A stretch of DNA of 64,000 nucleotides from Pelagophyceae sp. CCMP2097. Its lineage: Eukaryota; Sar; Pelagophyceae. The position numbers and the translations under genes are program-made. This document shows, one piece after another, positions 1 through 8,923 of this stretch (within the stretch, counting starts at the first letter, position 1; each line of letters starts with the position of its first letter). The notes under the pieces were generated by a model. The model was not told the origin of the DNA, did no database searches, and saw nothing but the letters and a program-made list of their open reading frames with translations. The stretch lies in assembly GCA_026770575.1 (NCBI GenBank), contig MU657165.1, positions 846,182 through 910,181 on the forward strand. The letters are read 5' to 3'.

Positions 1-434
1 AACGCTCAAACTAAAAATCTGAACGTCTGTTTTGGCGCGTGTGAAGCGCCACTCGCGGCAATCTTATAGGATCGGTCAAATACCACCCCAGTGCGCATGG
101 ACCCACCCCGTCACATAGCCAGAATTTCGATTCCTGCGGTCCTGCGATTGCCAGTCGGGCCCGAACCTTCGCAATACGGAGGCAAAATTAGTTCAAAATC
201 AAGGTAAAGAGGCAAATAAAGATTTTATCAAGTCCAAAATATTGGGGGAAATTTAAACGCTTGTTAACGCCCTTGCAAGGCGCCCTCCTCGAGGCTGATC
301 ATGTCACGGACACCCCGGGGGGCAGGGAGGCCCATAGCGACCACGCCCACCCCCGCAGGCGGCCTCTTGGAGGCACAAACTTGCGTCACTTGCCACTGCG
401 GCCACTGCCGCTTTATCGCCGATACCCCTTGTAC
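1..434 (+). repeat. Interspersed repeat family, copy 1
   Basis: About 430 bp that recur at 29821-30273 and 53700-54614. Shared blocks include the opening aacgctcaaact, a core around tatggacccgccccgtcac, the run aagattttatcaagtcc and the closing cgatacccctt gta. This copy may be cut by the window start, because the other two begin about 13 bp further left (aactttctgttaaaaacgc). No protein-coding capacity, no obvious terminal inverted repeats. The class (SINE, LTR fragment or other) cannot be told from the sequence alone. Confidence 0.85.
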
Positions 435-628
435 GATCCAGCTGCCAAGGAACGAGGGTGTGGCGACACACTGGCGTTAAGGTCCAAACCCTTAGTACGT
501 TGGAACACCGTTCATTCGGCGATACTTTCGTGTCCGTCCGAGTCGATCTTCGTGAAGCCTCGCGAGCGCCTTGCGTCACGACGTTGATCTTCCGGCGCTC
601 TCTCGCGTTGCCGCGGCGGCGGCCTGCG

Positions 629-1531
629 ATGAAAGTGTCGACGTGGGCGGTTGGCATAAACCCGCTAGGCCTGGGCCTTCTTGGCGCGCCGCCGATTCGA
701 GAAGCCTGCGGCTGCTTCCGCTTCGAGGCTTTGACGTTCCGACCGAACCTGTCGCCGGCCGAGGTGCTGGCCCAGGGTTCGTTTGGCGGCGGCTACTTTC
801 GGGACATTTACTCTACAGTGAATGCCGCATCATACACCGACGCCTGGCGCGAGCTGCCTTCCGAGTGGCTCGTCGGAGTCGACAGAAAGACGCACGTCTC
901 TTCATCGAAATACGATTCGAAAATCAACGCGTACGGCAAGGACTGCGGCGTCAAAGCCTCAAAGGCGGACGCGTTCGGCCTCGAAGCTTGGGAGGCTTCG
1001 GGCTGGATGCACGCGCAGGACCCGTACGGGTGGTTCCAGTGGTACTGCCGCTACTTCCAGGGCAGGCGCAGCGATGACGACGCGAGGCAGATATCGAGGT
1101 GGGAGAAGTGCGCCGGGCCCACGGGACGCTGGCGCGGCAACCTCGTCGGCAAGTGCCTTCGCGACGGCCGGCCCTTCGACGACGTTTCAGTGTCGCCCGT
1201 CGTCCGCCAGACGCTCCAGCACTGGGGTTACCAGCTCACCAGCGACGACTTTGAGGCCGCCGCTGTCCGCGTGAGAGTACGTTGCGACGCCGCGACGAGC
1301 ATATTCATGCAAGCAGCGACGAGCAAAGCCCTCTAGGCGCGCGGCGCGGCGTACGTACCGCGGTCCGAGCTGCGGCACGTCGTCGCGCCCGACCAAGTGC
1401 CGTCTCGGCTGCCCGAGCCGTCCGAGTTGGCGCGCAACGCGTCGAAAAAGCCTGCGGCCGCGCCAAGAGCCAAGCGGCGGAAGCGCGCGCCCGAGAGCCA
1501 ACCCCCCGCCGCGCCCGAGATCGAAGCGTAA
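629..1531 (+). CDS. Conserved uncharacterised protein with Trp-rich core
   Basis: Two exons, 629-1270 and 1337-1531, with a 66-nt intron (GTGAGAG...CTCTAG). The model begins at ATG 629 and reads cleanly to TAA; about 278 residues. The core carries aromatic motifs FRFEALTFRPNLSPAEV, GSFGGGYFRDIYS, DPYGWFQWYCRYFQGR, DDARQISRW and SPVVRQTLQHWGYQLT. From memory these define a conserved family of unknown function shared by fungi and algae. The C-terminus is basic (KRRKR) and could act as a nuclear localisation signal; that is inference. Its 3' end lies 16 bp from the 3' end of the convergent TPR-methyltransferase gene. No catalytic motif is recognised and no function is claimed. Confidence 0.75.
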
Positions 1532-1547
1532 GCAACCCTGACGATGA

Positions 1548-2952
1548 TCACGCCACCGTTACGTCCAACACGGGCGCGAGCTGCGGCGGCGGCTCGCCGC
1601 AGTCGAGGCGCCGGAGCACCCAGACGTCGACGCGGTCCGACACATGGAGTGGATGGTGCTCGAGGCGCCGCGGCTCGCCGCGCGCGGCCAGCGCACTTTC
1701 GAGAGCCGCGTCGACGTGCGCCTGTCTTGGACTTTAATCCTCTGAAGGGTGCGCCGCGGCGACTCACGTGGCGGCGCTTGTGCGCGCAGATCAACGTCGC
1801 CCCCGTGGCGAGGAAGGCGTCGAGGGTGGCGAGCCACGGGGCGAGCCTGCGAGACGTTTCCGCGAGCGCATGAGCACGGTGCAAAGGACGCTGGGGCGGG
1901 CGTGTCTTCGTGGTAGATGGAATCGGCGGCGAGGACCAAGTCAAAGCCGCGGTCTTCCGACCGCAGCACTGCGGCGCGATCGTCGACCGAGCCCCAGTCG
2001 AGCTGCGCGCTCCGGCAGCTGCCGCCGCGCCCCCCCTCGTGCCCATTTTCGCGGTGCATGCCCTCGAGGTCCTCGTGGTCGGCGACGGCGGCCTCGACGA
2101 CGGCCGCGTCTCGGTCCGTGAGCAATACGTCGGCGCCGAGGAACGCCGCGGCTAAACCGGCGACGCCGCAGCCCGCGCCGAGCTCGACGGCGCGCACGCC
2201 TTGGAGACGGAGGCCCGCCCAGTCCAAAGCCGCCGCGAGCACGACCCCGCACCTAGTCCCACAATCGGGAAAAGTGCGTGTGTGATCGGGACGCACTCCC
2301 AGACGCGCGACGCCGGCCCGGAGCCCGCCGCCGCGCCCGTTGAAACGCGCGGCACTCGGAGGTCGCGGCCGGCGATTTTGATGAAGCGATTTCTGCCGCT
2401 CTGGTCCGCGTCCAACTCGGCAGCGGCGAGACACCTTATATGCCGAGGCGTCCAAGGGACGGAAGTGGCGATGCAGTGACTCCGAACGAGTCACGCACCT
2501 CGCTTCCCTGAGATCTTCGGCTTCGTCCGTCTGCTCGAGCTCGCGGACGGCGTCGCCCCACCTGCAAGGACTTCAAGCCGGGCGCTGCCAGAGCGTGGGC
2601 GCCGGACGCACATGCTGGCGGCGAGCAGCGATCTACCGAGCGTGACGCGCGCCTCTGGCCACTCGGGCGCGAGCGCGCGCGCTTCTCGCGCCGCGGCGAC
2701 GGCGCGCGCCGGCGAGAGCGCGTCGGCGTCGACCTCGAGCTCGAGCTGCGCCACGGCCTCCCAGGCCTTTGCGCTCGGCGCCGCCGCCGCCGCGCGCCGG
2801 AAGAGCGCGAGGGCTTCGACGAACGCCCCCTCCTCGGCCAGCGCCCCAGCCTCGTCCAGCGCCCGAGCCGCCGCCTCGGCCGCCAGGCCGCTCAGGGAGG
2901 GGATCACGCCCGCCACGCAGCAGGGGCACGCCGGCGCGTGCATCGCGCTCAT
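1548..2952 (-). CDS. TPR domain fused to METTL21-type protein methyltransferase
   Basis: Six exons on the minus strand: 2952-2612, 2561-2499, 2434-2297, 2252-1890, 1846-1768, 1721-1548; introns of 43-64 nt. About 385 residues. Residues 1-130 form TPR-like helices (SPARAVAAAREARALAPEW, WGDAVRELEQTDEAEDLREA). Residues 140-380 match a seven-beta-strand methyltransferase of the METTL21/Methyltransf_16 class: WECGVVLAAALDW, the SAM motif VELGAGCGVAGLAAAFLGA, DLVLAADSIYH, and the late strand GATLICAHKRRH. Proteins of this class usually methylate lysines of chaperones or translation factors; substrate unknown here. Each junction was chosen because it restores the conserved frame; the 43-nt intron at 1847-1889 is the least certain. 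The start is ATG 2952 (MSAMHAPACPCC). The fusion could also be two genes misjoined, but the exon phases fit one transcript. Confidence 0.75.
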
Positions 2953-3152
2953 CGCGCGGCTGGCGCGCGGCGGCGCGAGAAAACTTGAATTGGGCGTTTC
3001 TTTGCTCGCTGAAGTTGGCGATCAAAGACACAGACCGTCCGTCACGACCGTGACAATTACACAGACTCAGGCTCGAACGTCGACCGTGAGATCAAAGACA
3101 CGCCCGCACAGGCCTAACGGGCCGGCCACCGTCGGAGCCTTCGAGGCGGAGG

Positions 3153-3206
3153 GCGAGCGACGTCGCTTCAGTTTAATCGGCGAGCGACGTCGCTTCAGTT
3201 TAATCG
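3153..3206. repeat. 27-bp tandem duplication
   Basis: Two perfect 27-bp copies (3153-3179 and 3180-3206), each containing gcgagcgacgtcgcttcag. The second copy contains the stop codon (3200-3202) of the GH63-like gene, so the other copy is in its 3' flank. Confidence 0.9.
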
Positions 3207-5061
3207 ACTTCTGGGGCGTACGCCGAGTGCGCGTGGACGATCAGAGGTTGCTGCGGGTCCGGCGGCCTCGGCGGCGTGCGCGCCTCGCCGGGCTTGCGCG
3301 GCGGCGTGCGCGCGTCGCCGGGCTTGCGCTGCGGCGTTGGCGGCCTTCTCGGCAGGAGGGACGGCGTCGTGCGCCTTTCATGGGTCACGTTTCGCGAGTG
3401 TTGACGGATCATAACGATGTTGGCGCCCACGCAGGCGGCGTTGACGAGGAACGCGATGAAAAGCTCAAGGCACACAATCGCAAATACCACCGCGCGCGAG
3501 ACCTGCAGCAGCGGTGCACGAGGCCGCGAAAGGGCGTCCCATTGTGCAACGCACCGGCGGGTCGACGACGTCGTCTAGAGGCGGGTCGTTGTGGTCCAGT
3601 ATCGCGTACGCCGCGGCCGTCAGCGTGCTCGTGTTCCGCGCGCCAAACGCTCCGGGGACGCCCTCGCCGTCGCGGTCGTAGGCCGCGTAAAAGCCGCAGC
3701 CCTCAACGCCGCGGCACGGCCCGTCGACGAGATCCAGCGTCGCGTTGCGCAGCCTACGCAGCCAGCGTCCGCGTCCGCGGCGACCAAAGGCGCACTGACC
3801 AGTCCGCGACGGTCTCGGCGCCGGCGTCTCGGAGCGCTCTTTCGACGAGTGCGTTTTGAAAGGGCCACGCCAAAGCGCCTTCGGGCCAGCGCGGCCCCTC
3901 GGTCCGGGCGGTATAGCGCGACCGCAGTCTCCGCGCGGCGTCGGGGCCGCGGTCGCACTCGACTTCTGGGAGCGGCTCGTAATCGCCGGCGCAGGCGAAG
4001 GTGGCGGGCGTCGTAGGAATAACGAGCTCGGCGAAGACTCGGGCTTGGTCGCCGCGCGACGCCCTTGGCGCCCAGACTGCGGTGGCGTCGCCGACGACGG
4101 CGACGTCGGCTCTTATCCAGAGCGCGGAATCGGCGGTGGCATCCGTAGACCAGAGCGAGCGGAAGGCGCCGCCGTCGGCGAGGCGGCCCACATCCAGCGC
4201 GCCGGCCCAGCCGAGGATCTGCGCGCGCGCGGCGTCATCGAGGCCCGACGTGCGGACGTGGCGATGCTCCAGCGCGTCGATGAGTCTTAGGAGAGCCTCG
4301 TCGGCGCGCGCGAGCACGCCGTTGAACTGCGCGTCCTTTGCCCCAAAGCCGCAAATGGCGAAGACGCGCGCGGCGTCGAAGCCGCACTCGGCCACGCAAT
4401 CCGCGAGCGCGAGCATCGGGTCGTCGTCGGCGGCGGCGGCGCCGAGGCCAGAACATTCATCAACGCCGTAGCCCGCGGCGGCGCACCAGGGCCGCCAGAG
4501 CTGCGCCGGCGCGAGGCTCTCCCAAGGGTGCCAGAGGCGGACGAGGCCGTCGTCCCGCGCGCTTCGCTGGTCGTGGAGGTACCTGTGCCATCGAAAGAGC
4601 TTTTGGGCGACCTCGGCGCCGAACGATGCGGCCTCGGCGCGGTTCGGCTCTTCTGCGTAAATCTGGAGAGCGACGATGGCCTGCAGAGGCAGCGCCGCGA
4701 GCGGCAGCGAACTTGCGGTAAGGAGGCCACTCTGGTTCCAAAACGCCAGCCCGGGCACCCCGTAAACGTCGCCGTCGGTGAGGCCAAAGTAGGCGGGGAT
4801 CATGCCGTTTGCCCACTGCGCCTCGAACACGGCGCGGAGCTCGCGCTTGGCGCGGTGCGGCGACTTTGGTGCCAGAGCCCAAGCCGCAAACGTCGACGAA
4901 AGGCTCGACGCCGAACCGGATAAGTGCGCCGCCGGCCGCGTCGCGCCCATCGAGGCGTCGTACGATGTTTCGAGCTGCTCGAACGCCGCGTCTCGCCGGC
5001 CGGCCAGCGCCGACGCTCGCAGAAGCACCGCAAGGCGCAACATTCGACCCCACGGCGCCAT
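3200..5061 (-). CDS. GH63-like (alpha/alpha)6 glycosidase homolog with C-terminal TM segment
   Basis: Exons 5061-3800, 3753-3555 and 3502-3200, introns of 46 and 52 nt; about 587 residues from ATG 5061. The body resembles GH63/mannosylglycerate-hydrolase toroids: WANGMIPAYFG, GLAFWNQSGLL, RLWHPWES, QFNGVLARADEALLRL, GPRWPEGALAWPFQNALV, FYAAYDRDGEG. After the catalytic-like region come a hydrophobic helix (VVFAIVCLELFIAFLVNAA) and a Pro/Arg-rich tail (KPGDARTPP, KPGEARTPP), suggesting membrane anchoring. Two positions usually acidic in the family look replaced: HPWES is followed by LAPAQLW rather than G-x-D-N, and FYAAYD has Ala where E is expected. It may therefore be inactive (inference). 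The start could lie further upstream if a 5' exon was missed, since the N-terminal WD-type motif is not seen. Confidence 0.65.
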
Positions 5062-5857
5062 CTCGCCGCGTCAGCGGCGCTCGTCCTCGAATTTTACGCC
5101 GCGACGTGCCGCGAGCAGCTGAGCAATGGCCGGCCCGAAGCACCCTCCGGAGTGGTCCCTCTGGAGCGGCGCGACGCCGTTGACAGCTCGAACCTTCGCC
5201 GATTCCTACGGGTTTTACAAAGGGTTTTACAAATCTCTGAAAATGAATCCGAAGATATTGTCGCTGCGATTCGACCGACGATGGGCAGCCCGGCGCCATC
5301 CTCGGACCCTCCTTCGGCGAGATTGGGTCTGGACGCGTCGTGCACGCTCCAACGTCCGACGGAATTTCATGTTGAGATTTTCTGATATTTCAACGGTCTG
5401 CCTTCTGACGTAGGGCGACGCACGTGACGTTAGGCACGCGCGAGTGGCTCGGGGCGCTCCTGTCGGCACCCCGGATTCATCCACGTCGTTCTATCCACGT
5501 CGTAGTGCCGGGGCGTCGCCTCGTCGCCCGTCGTTTCCTGTTCCATATTATCGAGTCTCCCAATGAGTCTCCCCCGTTTTTTCACACTGGTTCTGGACGG
5601 ACGTGACAAAAGCAAGCGGTTCCCATTGCAATGCCGCTGCCGCCGCCGTCGTCGCCGCCGCCGCCGTCGCAATCGCGCGCGCCGCCGTCTGGCGCGCCGC
5701 CGCCGGGCGCCTCGCCGAGCGGCAATGCGGCGGCCATGTGGCGCATGAGGTGCGCTATACGGCGCTACGCCCGGCACGCGGCGCCGGCGCAGACCCGCGC
5801 CGCTTTGAGGCGACGCGGCGCAGGTACGCGTCCGGCCCGTCGCCGGAGAAGCCGCCC
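5062..5857. other. Intergenic region between head-to-head genes
   Basis: 796 bp between the starts of the GH63-like gene and the Tubby gene. It holds a doubled ggttttaca motif near 5210-5230 and a Pro/Ala-rich, strongly GCC-repetitive stretch from about 5630. That stretch is open in several frames but shows no recognisable protein. It may contain a 5' UTR exon of the Tubby gene. No other gene is supported. Confidence 0.5.
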
Positions 5858-7482
5858 ATGTACAAGAACAACCGTATCGACGACTCAAAGCAGCGTCGTT
5901 GCCCGGGCGGCGGCCGGCGGCCAGCGCGCGAGGCCTCGGGCGCGCCGCACGCGCGTCGCGCAGGCGCGAAGGGCGACGACGACGGGCGGCCGGCGATCGA
6001 CGACAGCGACGACGACACGTTGTCGCCCACCGAAGGTGCGCCCGGCCTTTGCGGGACGTGCTTCCCGGCGCGCGGCCGGGCGCTTTCGGGTTTTGCGCTT
6101 GCGGTGTTGGCCTGTCCCGTTAGTCTCGATTCTGCATCACAGCTCCGCGGCGGCGGTATCGCAATGGCGCTTCGGAGGAGGATGTGATTGAGCTCGAAGA
6201 CTTTGACGACGCCGACGCCGATAAGCGCCGAAGGCCCGACGACGGCTGGCGCGGCGGCAAGAACAACGGCGGCCGGTCGAACAGGGCCCCCTTGCGCTCG
6301 CCGCCGCCCACGGACAGGCGGGAAAACGAGGCCGCTGGGAAAATGACCCTCGCGAGGTCCGACCCGAGATTCGACCCGAGATTCGACCCGCTCAAGCCCA
6401 CCATCTTCGACGTGCGTTTGCAACCGGAAAGTCGGTTTCGTACGCTCAACTTAGGCGCGGACGATCCCTTTTGTGCTCCGGAAACTTCATGCGTTTGTTA
6501 TGGCCCCCGCGCCCGCGGGCGGCGGCGTCGTGGTCCGGTGCTTCATCGAGCGCAAGAAAAGCTGGCAGCACACTTTGCATCCGGTCTACAAGCTCTACGC
6601 GGACCACGAGGACGGCACGGGGCGTTTGCTCATCGCGGCTCGAAAAATGCCCTTTTCAGGCACGGCGCAGTTTGCGTTTTCGACGTCCGCCGACGATTTG
6701 TTCAAGGACCGCAAGCTGCGGTCGCGCCACTACCTCGGCAAGCTCAAGGCGAAGGACGCCAAGCAGTCGGACTACGTTTTGTACGAGGCGCACCGCAGGC
6801 CGACCGACGAATCGGCGCCGCGCGAGGGCGGCACCGCGGGCCCGCAAAGGCGCGAGCTCTTAGCGGTCTGCTTCGCGGCCAAGACGGCGCAGAACAAGTT
6901 TCCGCGCCGCATCGAGGCGGCGGTGCCGCGCGTGACGTGGCGGCCCGGAAAGGCACAAGGCCTACACGAGGGCGCGGCGGACGCGGTCATCTTCGCGCCG
7001 CAATCGGCGCACGAGGGCGTCTTGCACGCTTTAAACAATGCGCAGTCGCAGGGCGCGCAAAATATCACGCACGCGGACCGCATTACGGTCATGCACCTGC
7101 GAGAATCGAGGTGCGTCGGGCCGCATCCTTCGACGGTGGACCGCCCGTTCTAGGTACGACCCGCTCTCGTCGTGCCTCGTCGACTTTAAGGCGAGGGCCA
7201 ACGTGGCCTCGGTGAAGAATTTTCAGCTGGTCAAGTCGCCCCCCGTCGAGGACCACCTCAAGCAGCAGTACTACAACGCAGAGGGCGCCGGTGCGTGGAT
7301 TGTCGAATCGTGTTTCGCCCCATTGCGTCTTAGCCGCGTACGGCGTCGACGACCCGCAGCCCATCTTGCTCCAAATGGGCAAGGTCGGAAAAGACTGCTT
7401 CAACATGGACTATCAGTTCCCGCTCTCGCTCTTCCAGGCCTTTGCCATCTGCATAGCGCGCTTCGACACGCTCGTGCGGTAA
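5858..7482 (+). CDS. Tubby C-terminal domain protein
   Basis: Exons 5858-6035, 6143-6411, 6455-7110, 7154-7290 and 7334-7482; three introns are exactly 43 nt and one is 107 nt. About 462 residues, all junctions in phase. The N-terminal 140 residues are acidic and disordered ([38 protein letters not shown]). The rest is a Tubby barrel: [61 protein letters not shown], the PIP-binding-type end [16 protein letters not shown] and [18 protein letters not shown]. Tubby domains bind phosphoinositides and tether or transport proteins at membranes, often at cilia. The last residues match the family C-terminus, so it is complete. The start (ATG 5858, [11 protein letters not shown]) is tentative because the frame remains open upstream. 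Confidence 0.85.
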
Positions 7483-7491
7483 TCGAATCGG

Positions 7492-8502
7492 TTAGATGTC
7501 AAAGGGCCCGATGGCCGCCTCGCAGGCTTGCCAGAGCCGCGCCTTTGCGTCTTCGTCGACGAGGACGTTTGGCCGCTGCAGCGGGAGCTCGATGGGGAGG
7601 CCGCCGCCTCCGATAGGCCCGAAGAGCTGCCCCGACTCGACGGTGCCGCAGAGGCAGAGCATTTGCGCGAGGGCGCCGTCCTCGGGCGACTGGACGCGCG
7701 CCAGGTCGGCGCCCGGGCCGGCGACGCCGAGGAACATGTCCGTGCCGCAGACGCCCGGCGTGCAGGCCAGCGCCTTGACGCCCGTGCCCCGGAGTCGGTC
7801 GTGCAGCGCAGCCGTGAAGATGAGGTTGGCCAGTTTCGACTGGTGGTAGGCGGGGTAGCCGCCGCCGACGTCGCTGCCCCGCCGCGCGAAAAACGCGGCG
7901 TCAAACTCGGGCCCGCCGAAGCCGCTGCCGCTGCTCATGGAGACGATTCGCGCCTCGCCGCGTTTCGCCGCCTTGAGGAGCGCGGGCAGGAGCTCGCGCG
8001 TGAGGAGGACGTGCGAGAGGACGTTGGAGGACGCCGTGACGTCGTAGCCGTCGGCGCTGGCGGCGGCGGGAGCCATCATGATTCCCGCGTTGAGGCAGAG
8101 CGCGTCGAGGCCGTCGGTGCGTTCGAGGAGCTGCGCGGCCGCGTTTCGCACGCTCGCAAAGTCGAGGAGGTCGCAGTCGATGGCAAAGGGCGCCTCGCCT
8201 GTCGCGGCGGCGGCGATGGCGGCGAGCGCCGCGGCGCCGCGGGCCGACGGGCGGTTGAGCACACAGACGCGCGCGCCGAGGCGCGCGAGCGCCACCGCGG
8301 TGACGAAGCCAAGGCCGCGCGACGCCCCGGTCACCGCCACCGTCTTGCCGGCCATGGAAGGCAGATCCGCGATGAAGGTGTCGTAGAATACGCTCGCCCG
8401 CGGAACCGAGGCCATAGCGACCGTTGAAGGCGTGGTGGAAGGTGAGAGGAACGCGCTCGCGCCGGCGAGGAGACCGGCCAGGAAAACACTCGACGCGCGC
8501 AT
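7492..8502 (-). CDS. Plastid-targeted short-chain dehydrogenase/reductase
   Basis: Single-exon gene, 336 residues from ATG 8502. The N-terminus is a hydrophobic signal-like segment ending ASAFLSPS, the ASAF-type signal/transit junction used for complex plastids of stramenopiles. A classical SDR follows: nucleotide-binding TGASRGLG, CDLLDFASV, LCLNAGIM, catalytic Ser in SMSSGSG, and the active-site YHQSK (YxxxK). After that comes PGVCGTDMF. By architecture it is nearest to the retinol-dehydrogenase/protochlorophyllide-reductase-like SDRs (inference); the substrate cannot be assigned. Its stop codon is only 9 bp from that of the convergent Tubby gene, so their 3' UTRs must overlap. Confidence 0.85.
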   Translation of the reverse strand: MRASSVFLAGLLAGASAFLSPSTTPSTVAMASVPRASVFYDTFIADLPSMAGKTVAVTGASRGLGFVTAVALARLGARVCVLNRPSARGAAALAAIAAAATGEAPFAIDCDLLDFASVRNAAAQLLERTDGLDALCLNAGIMMAPAAASADGYDVTASSNVLSHVLLTRELLPALLKAAKRGEARIVSMSSGSGFGGPEFDAAFFARRGSDVGGGYPAYHQSKLANLIFTAALHDRLRGTGVKALACTPGVCGTDMFLGVAGPGADLARVQSPEDGALAQMLCLCGTVESGQLFGPIGGGGLPIELPLQRPNVLVDEDAKARLWQACEAAIGPFDI

Positions 8503-8923
8503 GAGGGCACTTCTTCTTATGTTATGCACTCTTCTGAGGCTGCTAAAGCCAACAAACGGAGCCGCCGCGGCTGGAGCTCGAGCTGAGTCACGAATCTGAT
8601 TCTAATCCGAACAACAAAACAAAACAAAAACACCCCAAATCGCTAAATGCCCCGGGGTTTAGCGAAGTCCCAGCCAGTCGCCGGTCGGCCTCCAAACACG
8701 CGGCGCCGCCCGGGGGGAAGTATATTCACATGTACCCGGGGGGGGGGCGCGGCGCGGCGTGATGACGACCGCCGGCCGCCACGTCGGCACACGTGCACAC
8801 GCATGCAAGGGGTGTGCAGACGCTCGACGGCGCGCCCCGCCTCTGCGGTTGCTCTTTTTGGAGCGGGTGTTACCTTCGTCGGCGGGTGGCGCGCTGTTGT
8901 TCACGCGCGGCCCGGGCGGCGCT
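8503..8923. other. Intergenic region
   Basis: About 420 bp between the SDR start and the 3' end of the U-box gene. It has an A/C-rich stretch near 8605-8635 (aacaaaacaaaaacacc) and a G-run near 8738. No gene or repeat recognised. It must contain the SDR promoter on the minus strand and the U-box gene 3' UTR. Confidence 0.6.

Noticed and set aside
5126..5413. 95-codon frame starting at an ATG
   Set aside because: No family resemblance, composition like other chance frames in GC-rich DNA, and it overlaps the promoter of the GH63-like gene.
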